A model generated the notes under the pieces. The model saw only the letters and a list, made by a program, of their open reading frames with translations. It did not search any database and had not been told where the DNA came from. A DNA stretch of 64,000 nucleotides from Halomarina salina. GTDB taxonomy: Archaea; Halobacteriota; Halobacteria; Halobacteriales; Haloarculaceae. The position numbers and the translations under genes were made by a program. The stretch lies in assembly GCF_023074835.1 (NCBI RefSeq), contig NZ_JALLGW010000001.1:2666001-2730000 (forward strand), written 5' to 3'. Shown here piece after piece: positions 44,216 to 54,112 of the stretch. Positions within the stretch are counted from its first letter, which is position 1. The number at the start of each line of letters is the position of its first letter.

Positions 44216-44470
44216 TCACGTCTCCGATTCCATCGTCTCGACGCGGAGTAGTGCGAACAGGTATACCGCCCACACGACGAAGACTCCCCGCCACCATTCG
44301 AGTCCAAACAGTTGGAAGAGATACACTGCGGGTGGAGTGAGTGCAATGTGGATGCCAAGTAGGTCTCTATCGACACCTTCAGCGACGTGACCGACCCTCG
44401 TCTGAAGCGATTGGTCGCCGGCCCGGCACCCTGGTTCACCACGTCCCGAATCGTGACGTTCTTCAGGCAT
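44216..44470 (-). CDS. small membrane protein (two spans)
   Basis: An 84-residue protein. The first 35 residues are hydrophilic; then I-H-I-A-L-T-P-P-A-V-Y-L-F-Q-L-F-G-L and W-W-R-G-V-F-V-V-W-A-V-Y-L-F-A-L-L form two membrane segments, with a short charged tail. No family is recognised. Codon use is less GC-rich than in neighbours, as is the surrounding region. Confidence 0.5.
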   Translation of the reverse strand: MPEERHDSGRGEPGCRAGDQSLQTRVGHVAEGVDRDLLGIHIALTPPAVYLFQLFGLEWWRGVFVVWAVYLFALLRVETMESET

Positions 44471-44677
44471 CGAATCAGCTCGGTGTTGGAGAAAACTAAC
44501 TCTAACGGCCAGTCGTTACCGCCCCCTCAATAGAGTGCCGGGTTTTCTACGCCTGGCTGAACGTCCCGCCAGAGCACACGCGATAGAGAGGAGTGGCTTG
44601 CTTCTGGTTGGTGGACGCTCCAAACGCAGTGACCAGTCAGACGGTCATCGATCGATAAGTGGGCCCTCTCGCGGTGT

Positions 44678-47044
44678 TCAGTCGCCGCTCACCCACTGAC
44701 GTACCGAGCCAGCCAAACGCGCTGTCCGCCCAGTTCGCCGTTTGGTCATGATCGTGATGTTCCCCGCCCGACGCCCGATCTCCTCGGGTATCGTTCCAAA
44801 GACGATCTGACGGAGTCTGCTGTCTTTCGTTGCCCCCACGATTGTGATGTCGTGTTCCTCTGCTTCTCGCAGGATCCGGTCGACAACGTCGTCGCTTTCC
44901 AGCACCTTCGTCTCGACATTCGACTCGCCTGCCGCGACGACAGCGCTGTCGAGTGCGTCCTGCGCGCTCGCTCGTTCCTTGTCACCGTCGCCCACGACCG
45001 TCACTATCGTACACGTCGCATCCTCAGTCCGTGCAATCGCGCCGGCTACTTCCGCCGCCAGTTCCGCGTGCTGGCCGCCAGCGGTCGGCACGAGAATGGA
45101 GTCGACGTCGTCACCGGTAGACGGGCCGACTCGCTCGACGAACACGTCGACGTTCGCGTTCCGGACGACCTCGTCCACAGTGCTGCCAATATCGACGTTC
45201 CCTCGACGGCGACCAGCGCCACCCCAGCCCATCAACACGCCGTCACAATCGTGCTGGTCTATCGTGTGGAGGATGGTCTCTTCGGGGTCGTGGCCGACCC
45301 GGACGAGACCGTGAACTGGCACATCGGTATCATCCGCGAGCGCCATCGCTTCGTTGACAATCTCCTCCTCGTCGTCGATGAACTGGTCGGCTCTGCTGAA
45401 GGGCGTCTGCTCTGGGACGGTAACAGCACTCATGACGAGCAACTCCGCATCCCGGTCACGAGCGATGTCGAGCGCTGTCCGCATGAGCTGTTCGACGTTC
45501 TCCGACCGGGCGATAGGGACGAGCAGTTGCTCATCGCGCTCGCGGTCTGCGACCTGGCTTCGGGCGGCGATCGTCGGTGCTGCCTGCTCGTAGTCATCTC
45601 CGCGATTTCGACGCATCCAGCCGAACCAGAACACGATGCCGATGGCCTCGGCGATGAGGCCGATGAGCAACGCCTTGAACTCGACCTGAGTGACGAGGAT
45701 CAAGTTCGCGACGATAGCGACGATTGGAATCCACGGGACGAGTGGCACCTCGAACCCTCGGTCGAGGTCTGGCTGCTTCCGCCGGGACTGGATGAGCGCG
45801 ATGTTCACGAAGATGAGCCCGGCGAGGAGCATGAAGTCGGCGAAGTGCGCGATAGAGTGCAGGCCGAGGTGGATACCCAGCGGTGTCGAACCTCCCTCGC
45901 TCCCCGGCGGCGTGCCGAACAGAACGCTGAACACGAGGATGTAGAAGAGTATGAGTCCACCAGTCAGCAAGACTGACGCGTATGGCGTGTTGAATCGGTC
46001 GCTGAGGTCGCCGAACACACTCGGGAGGTGACCGCGGCGACTCATGGCGAGTTTCACGCGCGAACCGGCGAGGATCGTCGCGTTGGCGGCCGAGATCATC
46101 GACAACAGCGCGCCAACGATAATGACGTAGAAGCCGATGTTTCCGAGGTAGTACTGGGCGGCGTACGCCATCGACACCTCCCCATTGTCGGCGACGTACT
46201 GGGTAGCGGCCTCGACGCCCGATAGTTCGCCGACCTGTTGGACGAGGAAGGGGAGGAACCCGTTGGTATCGTTGATGGCGATGACGATGACCAGCACGAC
46301 GAGCGCGTAGACGACAGAGACGACGCCCATCGAGATGAAAATCGCTCGTGGGATGTTCCGCCCTGGACGCTCGATCTCCTCGGCGTTGGTCGCGATCGCT
46401 TCGAACCCGAAGAACGTGATGAACACGAGCGTCGTCGTCACACCGATCTCGGTGAACTGGGAGAGGTTCTCGGCGAACGAGGCCTGAACGACAGAGGGGT
46501 CGAACGCTTGGAGACCCCCGAACAGGAACAGTGCGATCAGGGCAACCTTCAGCCCCGTGACGACAATCTGGAACATTCCAGTCTCCTCGGTCCCCTTCAG
46601 GTTGACCGCGACGAGTAGCCCCAGGATGAAGACGCCAAACGACCAGTAGGGAATCGCCGCCGGGATGTTCAACGCCGGGTAGATGAATCGTCTGAACCAA
46701 CTGGCGAAGCTGGCGAGGTAGAACGCGGCGCTCGCGGGATACCCTAGAATGATCGACCAGCCGACGATGTAGGTGAGGTCGCTGTCGAAGACGTTGGCGA
46801 CGTACGCGTAGCCACCGCCGCTCTCGGGATACAGTGCCGAGAATTCGGCGTACGCGAGTGCGGTGAACCCAGCGACGACCCCCGCGAGGAGGAACGAGAT
46901 GATGGCTGCCGCACCGACGTTACTGACGGCGAGCCCCGACAGGACGAAGATTCCGGCGGCGATCATCGTCCCGACGCCGAGTGAAATGGCACCGATCAAG
47001 CCGATATCACGATCGAGTTCGTTCGAGACAGAACGCTCGCTCAT
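44678..47044 (-). CDS. APC-superfamily amino acid permease fused to two UspA domains
   Basis: A 788-residue protein. Residues 1 to about 480 form 12 membrane spans of an APC amino acid transporter (I-G-A-I-S-L-G-V-G-T-M-I-A-A-G-I-F start, P-E-S-G-G-G-Y-A-Y-V). Two universal stress protein domains follow in the cytoplasm; the last has the nucleotide-binding pattern I-V-G-A-T-K-D-S-R-L-R-Q-I-V-F-G-T-I-P. Such fusions are common in Haloarchaea. The USP part may gate transport by ATP/ADP. GC content is lower than in neighbours. The Lrp/TrkA_C regulator gene lies directly upstream. Confidence 0.92.
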   Translation of the reverse strand: MSERSVSNELDRDIGLIGAISLGVGTMIAAGIFVLSGLAVSNVGAAAIISFLLAGVVAGFTALAYAEFSALYPESGGGYAYVANVFDSDLTYIVGWSIILGYPASAAFYLASFASWFRRFIYPALNIPAAIPYWSFGVFILGLLVAVNLKGTEETGMFQIVVTGLKVALIALFLFGGLQAFDPSVVQASFAENLSQFTEIGVTTTLVFITFFGFEAIATNAEEIERPGRNIPRAIFISMGVVSVVYALVVLVIVIAINDTNGFLPFLVQQVGELSGVEAATQYVADNGEVSMAYAAQYYLGNIGFYVIIVGALLSMISAANATILAGSRVKLAMSRRGHLPSVFGDLSDRFNTPYASVLLTGGLILFYILVFSVLFGTPPGSEGGSTPLGIHLGLHSIAHFADFMLLAGLIFVNIALIQSRRKQPDLDRGFEVPLVPWIPIVAIVANLILVTQVEFKALLIGLIAEAIGIVFWFGWMRRNRGDDYEQAAPTIAARSQVADRERDEQLLVPIARSENVEQLMRTALDIARDRDAELLVMSAVTVPEQTPFSRADQFIDDEEEIVNEAMALADDTDVPVHGLVRVGHDPEETILHTIDQHDCDGVLMGWGGAGRRRGNVDIGSTVDEVVRNANVDVFVERVGPSTGDDVDSILVPTAGGQHAELAAEVAGAIARTEDATCTIVTVVGDGDKERASAQDALDSAVVAAGESNVETKVLESDDVVDRILREAEEHDITIVGATKDSRLRQIVFGTIPEEIGRRAGNITIMTKRRTGRTARLAGSVRQWVSGD

Positions 47045-47201
47045 TATATGACAACCGCATGGGCCACTGGTAAACCTTGAGCTTGATTGAAAAGGGGATT
47101 GCGCTAACTGTACTGACGATGCCAGAAAATTCCGGTTGTCTGATTGGACGGGGGCTACCTGTAGAGGGTACCAGCTACGACGTGAAGCGTCGGCCCGTGG
47201 T

Positions 47202-47954
47202 CTATCGGTGGACCACGTCGCCACCGAAATCCTCGAGTACAGACTCCGAGAGACCGTTTCTGAAGAGAAGTGAGACGATATCACTCTCGTGGAACTCGAC
47301 GTCACCTTTGGGCGTTATCATCGACTCTCCACGTTCGATGGTGACGACGAGGACGTCATCCGAGAGGATATCCGCGGCGGCGGCTTCTCCGATGGTCATT
47401 CCGACGACAGGGGCGTCTTCCAGGAGGCGTAGATCGGTCAGTTCGGCGTCACCAGCCAAGGTCATGAACCCCTTTCCAGTGTGACTGTGTTCGTCGCTCG
47501 GACCGTAGGGGGAGTACGGCTGGAACTGCTCTTCTTCTACCAGGCCCTCGTGCTCGACCTCGAGGCCGAGGTCGGTGAGCTTCCGGCTAATTCGCCCGAT
47601 GTCTCGGGTGTCGGTCCCGACGGCGACGACGTGGAGGTTCTCTCGACCGATCATCGCTCGTCGGACGTTGATCACACCTGGGATCTGGAGCACTTCCTCT
47701 GCGAGTCGCTCACGGTCCGAATTCGGGGCATGACAGATGTATATCCTCGTGAGCAGGTTGTCGGCCTTCTCGTAGTTGATGTCCGCGTGATACCCCTCCA
47801 GGATGCCGCTCTCCTCGAGCCGTTCGATACGATTTCCGATCGTCCCTGCGGAGACGTCGACTTCCTCGGCCACCTCTCGAGCGGTCGTGTTACGGGCGTC
47901 CTGTGCGAGGTGAAAGAGGATGCGCTTGTCGATTCTATCGAGTCGGTACCCCAT
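47202..47954 (-). CDS. Lrp/AsnC-family regulator with C-terminal TrkA_C (RCK_C) domain
   Basis: A 250-residue protein. The HTH spans about residues 5-50 (L-D-R-I-D-K-R-I-L-F-H-L, T-A-R-E-V-A-E-E-V-D-V-S-A-G-T-I-G-N-R-I). An AsnC-type sensor region (L-L-T-R-I-Y-I, N-L-H-V-V-A-V-G-T) follows. After a linker a TrkA_C domain begins near residue 175 (L-A-G-D-A-E-L-T-D-L-R-L-L, D-D-V-L-V-V-T-I-E-R-G). It probably senses an amino acid or nucleotide and controls the permease gene 157 bp downstream. The ATG at 47954 was chosen over one 14 codons upstream because the HTH begins there. Confidence 0.88.
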   Translation of the reverse strand: MGYRLDRIDKRILFHLAQDARNTTAREVAEEVDVSAGTIGNRIERLEESGILEGYHADINYEKADNLLTRIYICHAPNSDRERLAEEVLQIPGVINVRRAMIGRENLHVVAVGTDTRDIGRISRKLTDLGLEVEHEGLVEEEQFQPYSPYGPSDEHSHTGKGFMTLAGDAELTDLRLLEDAPVVGMTIGEAAAADILSDDVLVVTIERGESMITPKGDVEFHESDIVSLLFRNGLSESVLEDFGGDVVHR

Positions 47955-48131
47955 ATGGCCGTCTCTTCCCAGTGTGGGGTCGAAAAGGTACTGCACTCAC
48001 TCCCGTACGCTACTGTCGGACTCGCTTGTGCACCCCTAGAGTAGTTGCTATCCGGAACCCGGAGGAAGTCGCCGCAGTAGTACCGTGATTCCGGCGACCG
48101 CTGGACTACGAAACCCGAGAGGACCGCTCGC

Positions 48132-48593
48132 TTACTCGTACAGCCAGGTCTCGTCGATGCGCTCGTAGTCGACCAGTTCCTCGTCGTCGAAGAACAGGTC
48201 GATCTCGCGCTCGGCCGAGCCCTCCTCGGTGTCGGAGCCGTGGATGACGTTCCGGCCGAGGTCGAGGCCGTAGTCGCCGCGGATGGTGCCCGGGTCCGCT
48301 TCGAGCGGGTCCGTCGCGCCCATCATCCGGCGACCCTGGGCGACCGCGTCCTGGCCCTCCCAGACCATCGCGAGGACGGGACCCGACGTGATGAAGTCGG
48401 TCAGGTCGTCGAAGAACGGCTTGTCCTCGTGTTCGGCGTAGTGCTCGGCGGCGAGGTCGTCGGAGATCTGCATGAACTTCGCGCCGACGAGTTTCAGCCC
48501 GCGCTCCTCGAACCGGGAGACGATGTCCCCCGCGAGGCCGCGCTGGACGCCGTCGGGCTTGACCATCAGGAAGGTGCGCTCGTGGTCGCTCAT
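48132..48593 (-). CDS. ndk: nucleoside diphosphate kinase
   Basis: Transfers the gamma-phosphate between nucleoside di- and triphosphates. The 153 residues contain K12 ([11 protein letters not shown]) and the phospho-acceptor H118 in N-V-I-H-G-S-D. It is the last gene of the rpl7ae-rps28e-rpl24e-ndk operon and overlaps rpl24e by 4 nt, a typical archaeal order. Confidence 0.97.
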   Translation of the reverse strand: MSDHERTFLMVKPDGVQRGLAGDIVSRFEERGLKLVGAKFMQISDDLAAEHYAEHEDKPFFDDLTDFITSGPVLAMVWEGQDAVAQGRRMMGATDPLEADPGTIRGDYGLDLGRNVIHGSDTEEGSAEREIDLFFDDEELVDYERIDETWLYE

Positions 48594-49174
48594 TCCTCGT
48601 CGTCCTCCTCGTCGTCACCCTCGACCTCGGCCTCCGCCTCCGCTTCGGCGGATTCGAGGTCCGGCGTGCCGTCGGCCTCCTTGCCGCCGCCGGCGTCGAC
48701 GACGGGTTCCTCGTCCTCGTCGCCGCGAGCCTCCTCGTCGGGGGTCTCGACGTCGCTCCCCTCGAGTTCGTCGGTGGCACCGGGCTTCTCCTCCCCGGTG
48801 GTCCCCTCGGGTTTCGTCTCGGCGACGCTCTGGGAGTCGGGCGTCGCGCCCGCCTCGCTACCGTGCTGGCGGTCCTCGTCGCCCGTCGCCGTCTCCTCGT
48901 CGGGCTGGGCGACGTCCGAGGTGGGTTCGGGCTCGTCCATCTCGGTCGAGCCCTCGTCGGCGACCTGCTGTGCCTGCTGGCCGCGGTTCGCCGCTCGTGC
49001 GCGGCGACCGGCCTCGGTCCACTCCAGGTCGCGGGCCTCGCGGCCCATCAGGTAGTTCTTCTCGGCCTTCGAGTTCACGAAGTGCAGGACGGTGCCGTCG
49101 TTCTTGACGTACATGACGCCCGTGCCGGGTTCGATCTCTTCGCCCGTGTAGTCGCAGGTGCGATTGGATGGCAT
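48590..49174 (-). CDS. rpl24e: 50S ribosomal protein L24e with long acidic extension
   Basis: Residues 1 to about 62 are L24e: [24 protein letters not shown] and R-E-A-R-D-L-E-W-T. Archaeal L24e is usually near 60-70 residues; this one has 194. The remaining 130 residues are almost entirely Glu, Asp, Thr, Gly and Ala and should be disordered. Only one of the usual zinc-binding cysteines is present. The frame continues without a break into the ndk overlap, so the tail is real in this sequence. Confidence 0.9.
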   Translation of the reverse strand: MPSNRTCDYTGEEIEPGTGVMYVKNDGTVLHFVNSKAEKNYLMGREARDLEWTEAGRRARAANRGQQAQQVADEGSTEMDEPEPTSDVAQPDEETATGDEDRQHGSEAGATPDSQSVAETKPEGTTGEEKPGATDELEGSDVETPDEEARGDEDEEPVVDAGGGKEADGTPDLESAEAEAEAEVEGDDEEDDEE

Positions 49175-49396
49175 CTACCGTCCTCCGATGGAGTCTGCCT
49201 CGCGGGCGGTCTCGCGCAGCTGGAGCACGTCGCCGACGCGGACCGGCCCGAGGACGTTTCGCGCGATGATGCGACCCTGGTTCTCGCCCTCGCGGATGCG
49301 ACACTTGACCTGCATGGCTTCGCCGTGCATGCCGGTCTTGCCGACGATTTCGACGACCTCGGCGGACGTCGCACCGCTCTCTTCTTCGGCGCTCAT
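49175..49396 (-). CDS. rps28e: 30S ribosomal protein S28e
   Basis: A 73-residue small-subunit protein with an OB fold, ending [17 protein letters not shown], and [13 protein letters not shown] near the centre. It directly abuts rpl24e and follows rpl7ae by 4 nt. Confidence 0.95.
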   Translation of the reverse strand: MSAEEESGATSAEVVEIVGKTGMHGEAMQVKCRIREGENQGRIIARNVLGPVRVGDVLQLRETAREADSIGGR

Positions 49397-49400
49397 CGGT

Positions 49401-49763
49401 CTAGTTGAGCTCCTCGAGCTTGTCGGCGATGTCCTCGACGTCGCTCTCCGCCTCGCCAGCGTCCACGATGGCGGCGGCGGCGGAGCCGACCTCGAGACCG
49501 GCCGCGTGGCCGATGTCGTCCTGCGTCTCCACGAAGAGATACGGAATCTCCTTCTCCGTGGCGAGCTCCGGGATGTGCATCACGACCTCCTCGGGCGTGA
49601 CGTCCTCGGCGACGTAGACGAGCTGTGCGTTGCCTCGCTCGATGGCCTTGGTCGTCTCGTTCGTTCCTTTCTTCACCGAACCTGTGTCCCGGGCGACCTG
49701 GAGCGCCTCGATGGCGTCGTCCTCGAGGTCGGCCGGAACGTCGAAGTCTACGTATACTGGCAT
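49401..49763 (-). CDS. rpl7ae: 50S ribosomal protein L7Ae
   Basis: A 120-residue K-turn-binding protein used in the ribosome, in box C/D and H/ACA RNPs and in RNase P. Signature blocks are [21 protein letters not shown] and P-Y-L-F-V-E-T. It is the first gene of the operon. Its predicted mRNA leader is about 140 nt, long for a haloarchaeon. Confidence 0.96.
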   Translation of the reverse strand: MPVYVDFDVPADLEDDAIEALQVARDTGSVKKGTNETTKAIERGNAQLVYVAEDVTPEEVVMHIPELATEKEIPYLFVETQDDIGHAAGLEVGSAAAAIVDAGEAESDVEDIADKLEELN

Positions 49764-49935
49764 GATTGGATCAACCTCCCACGTGGTGGCTCGCGCCCCC
49801 TCCGCCTCGGTGGCGAACGGCCCACACGACCGTTCGACCCACCTACCGGCGCGTACCGGCGAGAGTCCCTGGCTGGGGGCATCATCAACCCCACGCGGGT
49901 TGTACCCCGTCGTTTCGACGGAGGGCATAAAAGCG
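49764..49935 (-). promoter_or_regulatory. rpl7ae promoter and long 5' leader
   Basis: CGCTTTTATG on the minus strand (49926-49935) is a good TATA element, placing the transcript start near 49903. The leader of about 140 nt contains a GGGG...CCCC hairpin whose loop holds TGATGA (49882-49887 on the plus strand as TCATCA), and a second stem of GAACGG/CCGTTC closed by GGTGG/CCACC. L7Ae is known to repress its own mRNA through K-turns in some archaea; a true K-turn was not identified here. Confidence 0.4.
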
Positions 49936-50061
49936 CTTCCGAACGCGTCCGCCCGTGTGTCGCCCCCACACGGGTCCTCCGACCAGTTCTCGGGGACGAC
50001 GGTCACGGAACGAAAGTTTTGCACGGTGACAGTTACCGCACGGTACGTCGGGCCGCCTCGC

Positions 50062-51075
50062 TCACTCGCGGTCGGCGACGTGGACGACCTGCTTCCCGAT
50101 GTTGACGCCGTCGAAGAGCCCGAGGAACGCGTCGGGCGCGTTCTCCAGGCCCTCGGTCACCGTCTCGCGGTACTGGACCGTCCCGTCGGCGACCCACCGT
50201 CCGAGGCGTTCGGCCGCCTCCCCGTACCGGTCGGCGTAGTCGCTGACGAGGACTCCTTCGACCTTGGCACGCTTCTGGATGAGCTGTGCCAGTTTCCGCG
50301 GCCCGGTGGGGACGTCGGTCGCGTTGTAGAGCGCGATCTGCCCGCAGACGACGACGCGGGAGCGAACGTTCAACTCCCGGAACACGGCGTCCGTGACGGG
50401 CCCACCCACGTTGTCGAAGTAGACGTCGACGCCGTCGGGGCACGCCGCTCGAAGTTCGGCGTGCACGTCGCCCTCCTGGTAGTTGATACCCGCGTCGAAG
50501 CCCAGTTCGTCCGTGAGCCAGTCGATCTTCTCCTCGGCCCCGGCGACGCCGACCACGCGACAGCCGGCCTCCTTCGCGACCTGGCCGACGACAGAGCCGA
50601 CCGCCCCCGCCGCGCCCGAGACGACGACGGTGTCGCCCGGTTTCGGTTCGCCCACGTCGAGCAGGCCGAAGTACGCCGTCATCCCCGGCATCCCCAGCAC
50701 GCCGAGAGCCGTCGAGACGGGTGCCACGTCCGGGTCGACGGGCGTCAGCTCGTGACCGCCCGCGACGGCGTAGTCCGCCCACTGGAGTTCGCCGTTGACC
50801 ACGTCACCCTCGGTCCACCGCGGATGGTTCGATTCGACTACCTCGCCGACGACGCCCGCCTGCATCGGGTCGCCCACCTCCCACGGCTCGGCGTACGACT
50901 CGGCGTCGCGCATTCGACCGCGCATGTACGGGTCGACGGACATGTACAGCGTCCGCACCAGTACCTCGTCGCGGCCCGGTTCGGGAACGTCGCGTTCGAC
51001 GAACTCGAAGCAGCCCTCGTCGGGCCGACCGTCTGGTCGCTCTGCGAGCAGCCACGTCCGGTTGGTGTCACCCAT
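50062..51075 (-). CDS. NADP-dependent medium-chain oxidoreductase (PTGR/CurA-like)
   Basis: A 337-residue zinc-independent MDR protein. P-Y-M-R-G-R-M near residue 50 is typical of the leukotriene B4 dehydrogenase/CurA group; [14 protein letters not shown] near residue 155 binds NADP; Y-F-D-N-V-G-G follows. It reduces double bonds of enones such as alkenals or prostaglandin-like compounds. Substrate here is unknown. The gene is monocistronic and divergent from tmcA. Confidence 0.9.
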   Translation of the reverse strand: MGDTNRTWLLAERPDGRPDEGCFEFVERDVPEPGRDEVLVRTLYMSVDPYMRGRMRDAESYAEPWEVGDPMQAGVVGEVVESNHPRWTEGDVVNGELQWADYAVAGGHELTPVDPDVAPVSTALGVLGMPGMTAYFGLLDVGEPKPGDTVVVSGAAGAVGSVVGQVAKEAGCRVVGVAGAEEKIDWLTDELGFDAGINYQEGDVHAELRAACPDGVDVYFDNVGGPVTDAVFRELNVRSRVVVCGQIALYNATDVPTGPRKLAQLIQKRAKVEGVLVSDYADRYGEAAERLGRWVADGTVQYRETVTEGLENAPDAFLGLFDGVNIGKQVVHVADRE

Positions 51076-51187
51076 GGGCGGTACTCACACGCCCCCTCCC
51101 TCAGCCTATCGGCGGCGGCGATTCGGACGGTCGACGGGACCGTTCGGTGACCGCAGGACGCAAGCCCCCCCGGCGTCCACGACCACC

Positions 51188-53386
51188 ATGCTCGGTTCGC
51201 TCGCTCGCACCCTCCGCGAGGAAGCCCGTCGCGCCGACGAGCGACGGCTCTGCTGTCTCGCGGGGGAGGCCGACCCGGAACCCGCGCTTCAGGAGGTGCT
51301 CGACGCGGCCGACCTCGACGACGCCGTCCTCCTCGGCCACCGTGACCTCGCGGCCCTGACGCGCCACGAACCCCGGCAGGCCGGTGCCCTCCTCGGGACG
51401 ACCCGCGACTGCGTCGTCGTGGACCTGCGCGACGAGTGTCGCCCGAACGCCCTCGGCCGCGCCGTCGGTGCCGTCGACGGCGGGGGGCTGCTCGTCGTCC
51501 TCGCACCGCCGCTCGACGACTGGCCCGACCGTCGCGACCGGTTCGACGAGACGCTGGCCGTCCCGCCGGACACCCTCGACGACGTCGCCGGGAACTTCCG
51601 ACGGAGACTCGTCGGGTTGCTCCGCGCCCATCCGGGCGTCGCCCTCGTCGACCTCGATTCGGGGACCGTCGAACGCGACGGCCTGACCGAGCCCGCACCC
51701 ACGCAGCCGACTTCCCCGCCTGCACTCCCGGACGACCACGCCTTCCCTCGCGTCGCCTACGAGTCGTGTCTCACCGACGACCAGGTCGCCGCGGTGCAGG
51801 CGTTCGAAGCGCTCCGGGAGGGGAACAGCGCCGTCGTCTGCACCGCCGACCGCGGGCGAGGCAAGTCCAGCGCGGCGGGTATCGCCGCCGGAGCCCTCGC
51901 CGCGGCGGGCCGGGACGTGCTCGTGACGGCGAGCGACCGGCGCGGCGCGGGGGAACTGTTCGCCCGTGCTCGTGCCGTCCTCGACGCCATGGGGCTGCTC
52001 GCCCACGGGGAGGAGACGGTGCAAGCGACCGACGGTGGTCGGGTCCGCTTCGCCTCGCCCGCGGAGGCGACCGACCTGCCAGACGACCCCGACGTCGTGT
52101 TCGTGGACGAGGCGGCCGGCCTCCCCGTGGACCTGCTCGCCGCCTTCCTCGGTCGTGTGCCGGTCGGCTACGCGACGACGGTCCACGGCTACGAGGGCGC
52201 GGGACGGGGGTTCGCCGTGCGATTCAGCGAGCGACTCGCCCGGAACGACGTCGACGTGCGGGAGGTGACGATGGCCGACCCCATCCGCTACGCCGGGACC
52301 GACCCCGTCGAACCGTGGGCGTTCCGGGCGCTGCTGCTCGACGCCAGCCCGCCGGTCGAACCGCTCGTCGCCGACGCGACGCCCGAGTCCGTCGAGTACG
52401 TCTCACCCTCGTCCGCGGACCTGCGCGAGGACGAGCACCTGCTCCGTGAAGCGTTCGGGTTGCTCGTCCTCGCGCACTACCGGACGGAACCCGACGACCT
52501 GGCGCGACTGCTCGACGCGCCGAACCTCACGACCCACCTGCTCACGCACGACGGACACTCCGTCGCCGTCGCACTCGTCGCCCGTGAAGGCGGACTGGAC
52601 CCCGAGACGTGCGCCGAGGTGTACCGCGAGGGCCGCGTCCAGGGCAACATGCTCCCGGACCTCATGACGGGACAGTTGCGCGACCCCGACGCGGCCGGAC
52701 CGGTGGGACGCCGGGTCGTCCGCATCGCCGTCCACCCGCAGGTCCAGTCCCAGGGACTCGGGAGCCGACTTCTCGACGACCTGCACGGGGAGTTCGACGA
52801 TGCCGACTGGTTCGGGACGAGTTTCGGCGCGACGCCGCGACTGCTGGCGTTCTGGCAGGACAACGGCTACCGCCCCGTCCACCTCTCGGCGACGCGCAAC
52901 GCCACCAGCGGTGAACACTCGGCGGCCCTGCTCCGTGGCGACGACTCGCCGCTCGTCGCTCGCCACGCGCGCTGGTTCCGCGAACGCGTCGGCGACGTGC
53001 TGGCCGACACGCTCCGGGAAGTGGACGCCGACGTGGTCCGGCGAACGCTCGCCGGGACCACGTTCGAGGAACCGAACCTGACCGACCGCGAGTGGCGACT
53101 CGTCGCGGCCGCCGCGTACGGCCCCGGCCAGTTCGACATGCACCCCGGTCCGTTCCGGCGACTCGCGCTCGCGGTGCTCACGGACCCGGAGTCGGACCTG
53201 AGCGCCGACCGGGAGCGGCTGCTCGTCCGTCGCGTCCTCCAGTTCCACGACTGGGAGGTGACCGCCGAGGAACTCGACTACTTCACCGCGAGCGGTGCCC
53301 GGCGCGAACTCGGTCGGACGTTGCAAGTGCTCGTGGAACGGTACGGTTTGAAGGCGGCCCGCGACGAACGCGACCGATATGGTTGA
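51188..53386 (+). CDS. tmcA: tRNA(Met) cytidine acetyltransferase
   Basis: TmcA acetylates N4 of cytidine in tRNA (and, in some archaea, rRNA) using acetyl-CoA and ATP. The 732 residues contain an N-terminal DUF1726-like region, an RNA-helicase-type ATPase with A-D-R-G-R-G-K-S-S-A near residue 225 and V-F-V-D-E-A-A-G-L-P near residue 306, and a GNAT domain with V-R-I-A-V-H-P-Q-V-Q-S-Q-G-L-G-S near residue 515. A C-terminal tRNA-binding region follows. The DUF456 gene overlaps its 3' end by 8 nt. Confidence 0.93.
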   Translation: MLGSLARTLREEARRADERRLCCLAGEADPEPALQEVLDAADLDDAVLLGHRDLAALTRHEPRQAGALLGTTRDCVVVDLRDECRPNALGRAVGAVDGGGLLVVLAPPLDDWPDRRDRFDETLAVPPDTLDDVAGNFRRRLVGLLRAHPGVALVDLDSGTVERDGLTEPAPTQPTSPPALPDDHAFPRVAYESCLTDDQVAAVQAFEALREGNSAVVCTADRGRGKSSAAGIAAGALAAAGRDVLVTASDRRGAGELFARARAVLDAMGLLAHGEETVQATDGGRVRFASPAEATDLPDDPDVVFVDEAAGLPVDLLAAFLGRVPVGYATTVHGYEGAGRGFAVRFSERLARNDVDVREVTMADPIRYAGTDPVEPWAFRALLLDASPPVEPLVADATPESVEYVSPSSADLREDEHLLREAFGLLVLAHYRTEPDDLARLLDAPNLTTHLLTHDGHSVAVALVAREGGLDPETCAEVYREGRVQGNMLPDLMTGQLRDPDAAGPVGRRVVRIAVHPQVQSQGLGSRLLDDLHGEFDDADWFGTSFGATPRLLAFWQDNGYRPVHLSATRNATSGEHSAALLRGDDSPLVARHARWFRERVGDVLADTLREVDADVVRRTLAGTTFEEPNLTDREWRLVAAAAYGPGQFDMHPGPFRRLALAVLTDPESDLSADRERLLVRRVLQFHDWEVTAEELDYFTASGARRELGRTLQVLVERYGLKAARDERDRYG

Positions 53387-53861
53387 ACCGCTCGGCTGGA
53401 TCGCTCTCGGGCTGCTGGTCCTCGCCGTCGTCGGTGCGGTCGCGCCGCTGATTCCAGGTGCGTTGCTCTCCTTCGCGGGGATCCTCCTCTACTGGTACTC
53501 GACCGGGTACGCCTCACCCTCGACGTACGTCGTGGTAGTGCTGTCGCTCGTCGCACTCGGGACGGCGGCGGTCGACTACTTCGGCGGAGCGCTCGCGGCG
53601 AAGGCGGGCGGCGCGTCGACGTTGAGCACGCTCGTCGCCTCCGTCGTCGGTATCGTCCTCCTGTTCCTGACGGGGCCGGTCGGACTCATCCTCGGCGTCA
53701 CCGTCTCCGTGTTCGTCGTCGAGTACTGGCGGAACCGGGACGCGAGGCAGAGCGCGCGAGCGACGCTGTACGCCGCCATCGGTATCCTCGCCTCGACGGT
53801 GGTGCAGGTGCTCACGACGCTCTCCCTGCTGGTCGCGATGCTGTTCGTCGCGTTCGCGTAG
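53379..53861 (+). CDS. DUF456-family membrane protein
   Basis: A 160-residue hydrophobic protein with four or five spans. V-G-A-V-A-P-L-I-P-G-A-L-L-S-F-A-G near residue 22 and the Gly-rich D-Y-F-G-G-A-L-A-A-K-A-G-G-A-S segment are DUF456 features. Function unknown. It overlaps tmcA, so they share a transcript. Confidence 0.85.
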   Translation: MVEPLGWIALGLLVLAVVGAVAPLIPGALLSFAGILLYWYSTGYASPSTYVVVVLSLVALGTAAVDYFGGALAAKAGGASTLSTLVASVVGIVLLFLTGPVGLILGVTVSVFVVEYWRNRDARQSARATLYAAIGILASTVVQVLTTLSLLVAMLFVAFA

Positions 53862-53888
53862 CTGACAGGCGACGCGGCGTCTATCGAT

Positions 53889-53902
53889 GGTGGTTCACCA
53901 CC
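53889..53902. terminator. hairpin after tmcA-DUF456
   Basis: GGTGGT (53889-53894), TC, ACCACC (53897-53902), flanked by CGAT and ATCG that can extend the stem. It lies 28 nt past the DUF456 stop and may be a terminator. Confidence 0.3.
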
Positions 53903-54112
53903 GTATCGACGTCGACGTGGGCGGGTGCGCCGCACGGTACGGGCCGCTCTCGGCCCCGGAGTCGCCCACGGGTCTGGTCAGGACATCGGCGACGCTGGCC
54001 GCGGCCTCCTATATGAATCCTCGCCACATGGCGAAAGTGGAGATATTCGTCTGGTCGAGGGGTGGTGTGGTCGAAGAGAGGTCGTCGGAGTCCCGAGGTG
54101 TTACGGAAAATT

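Noticed and set aside
49748-49969. 73-codon minus-strand frame across the rpl7ae leader
   Set aside because: Arg/Pro-rich shadow text overlapping the promoter; only its internal ATG-ATG is noted as a possible uORF.
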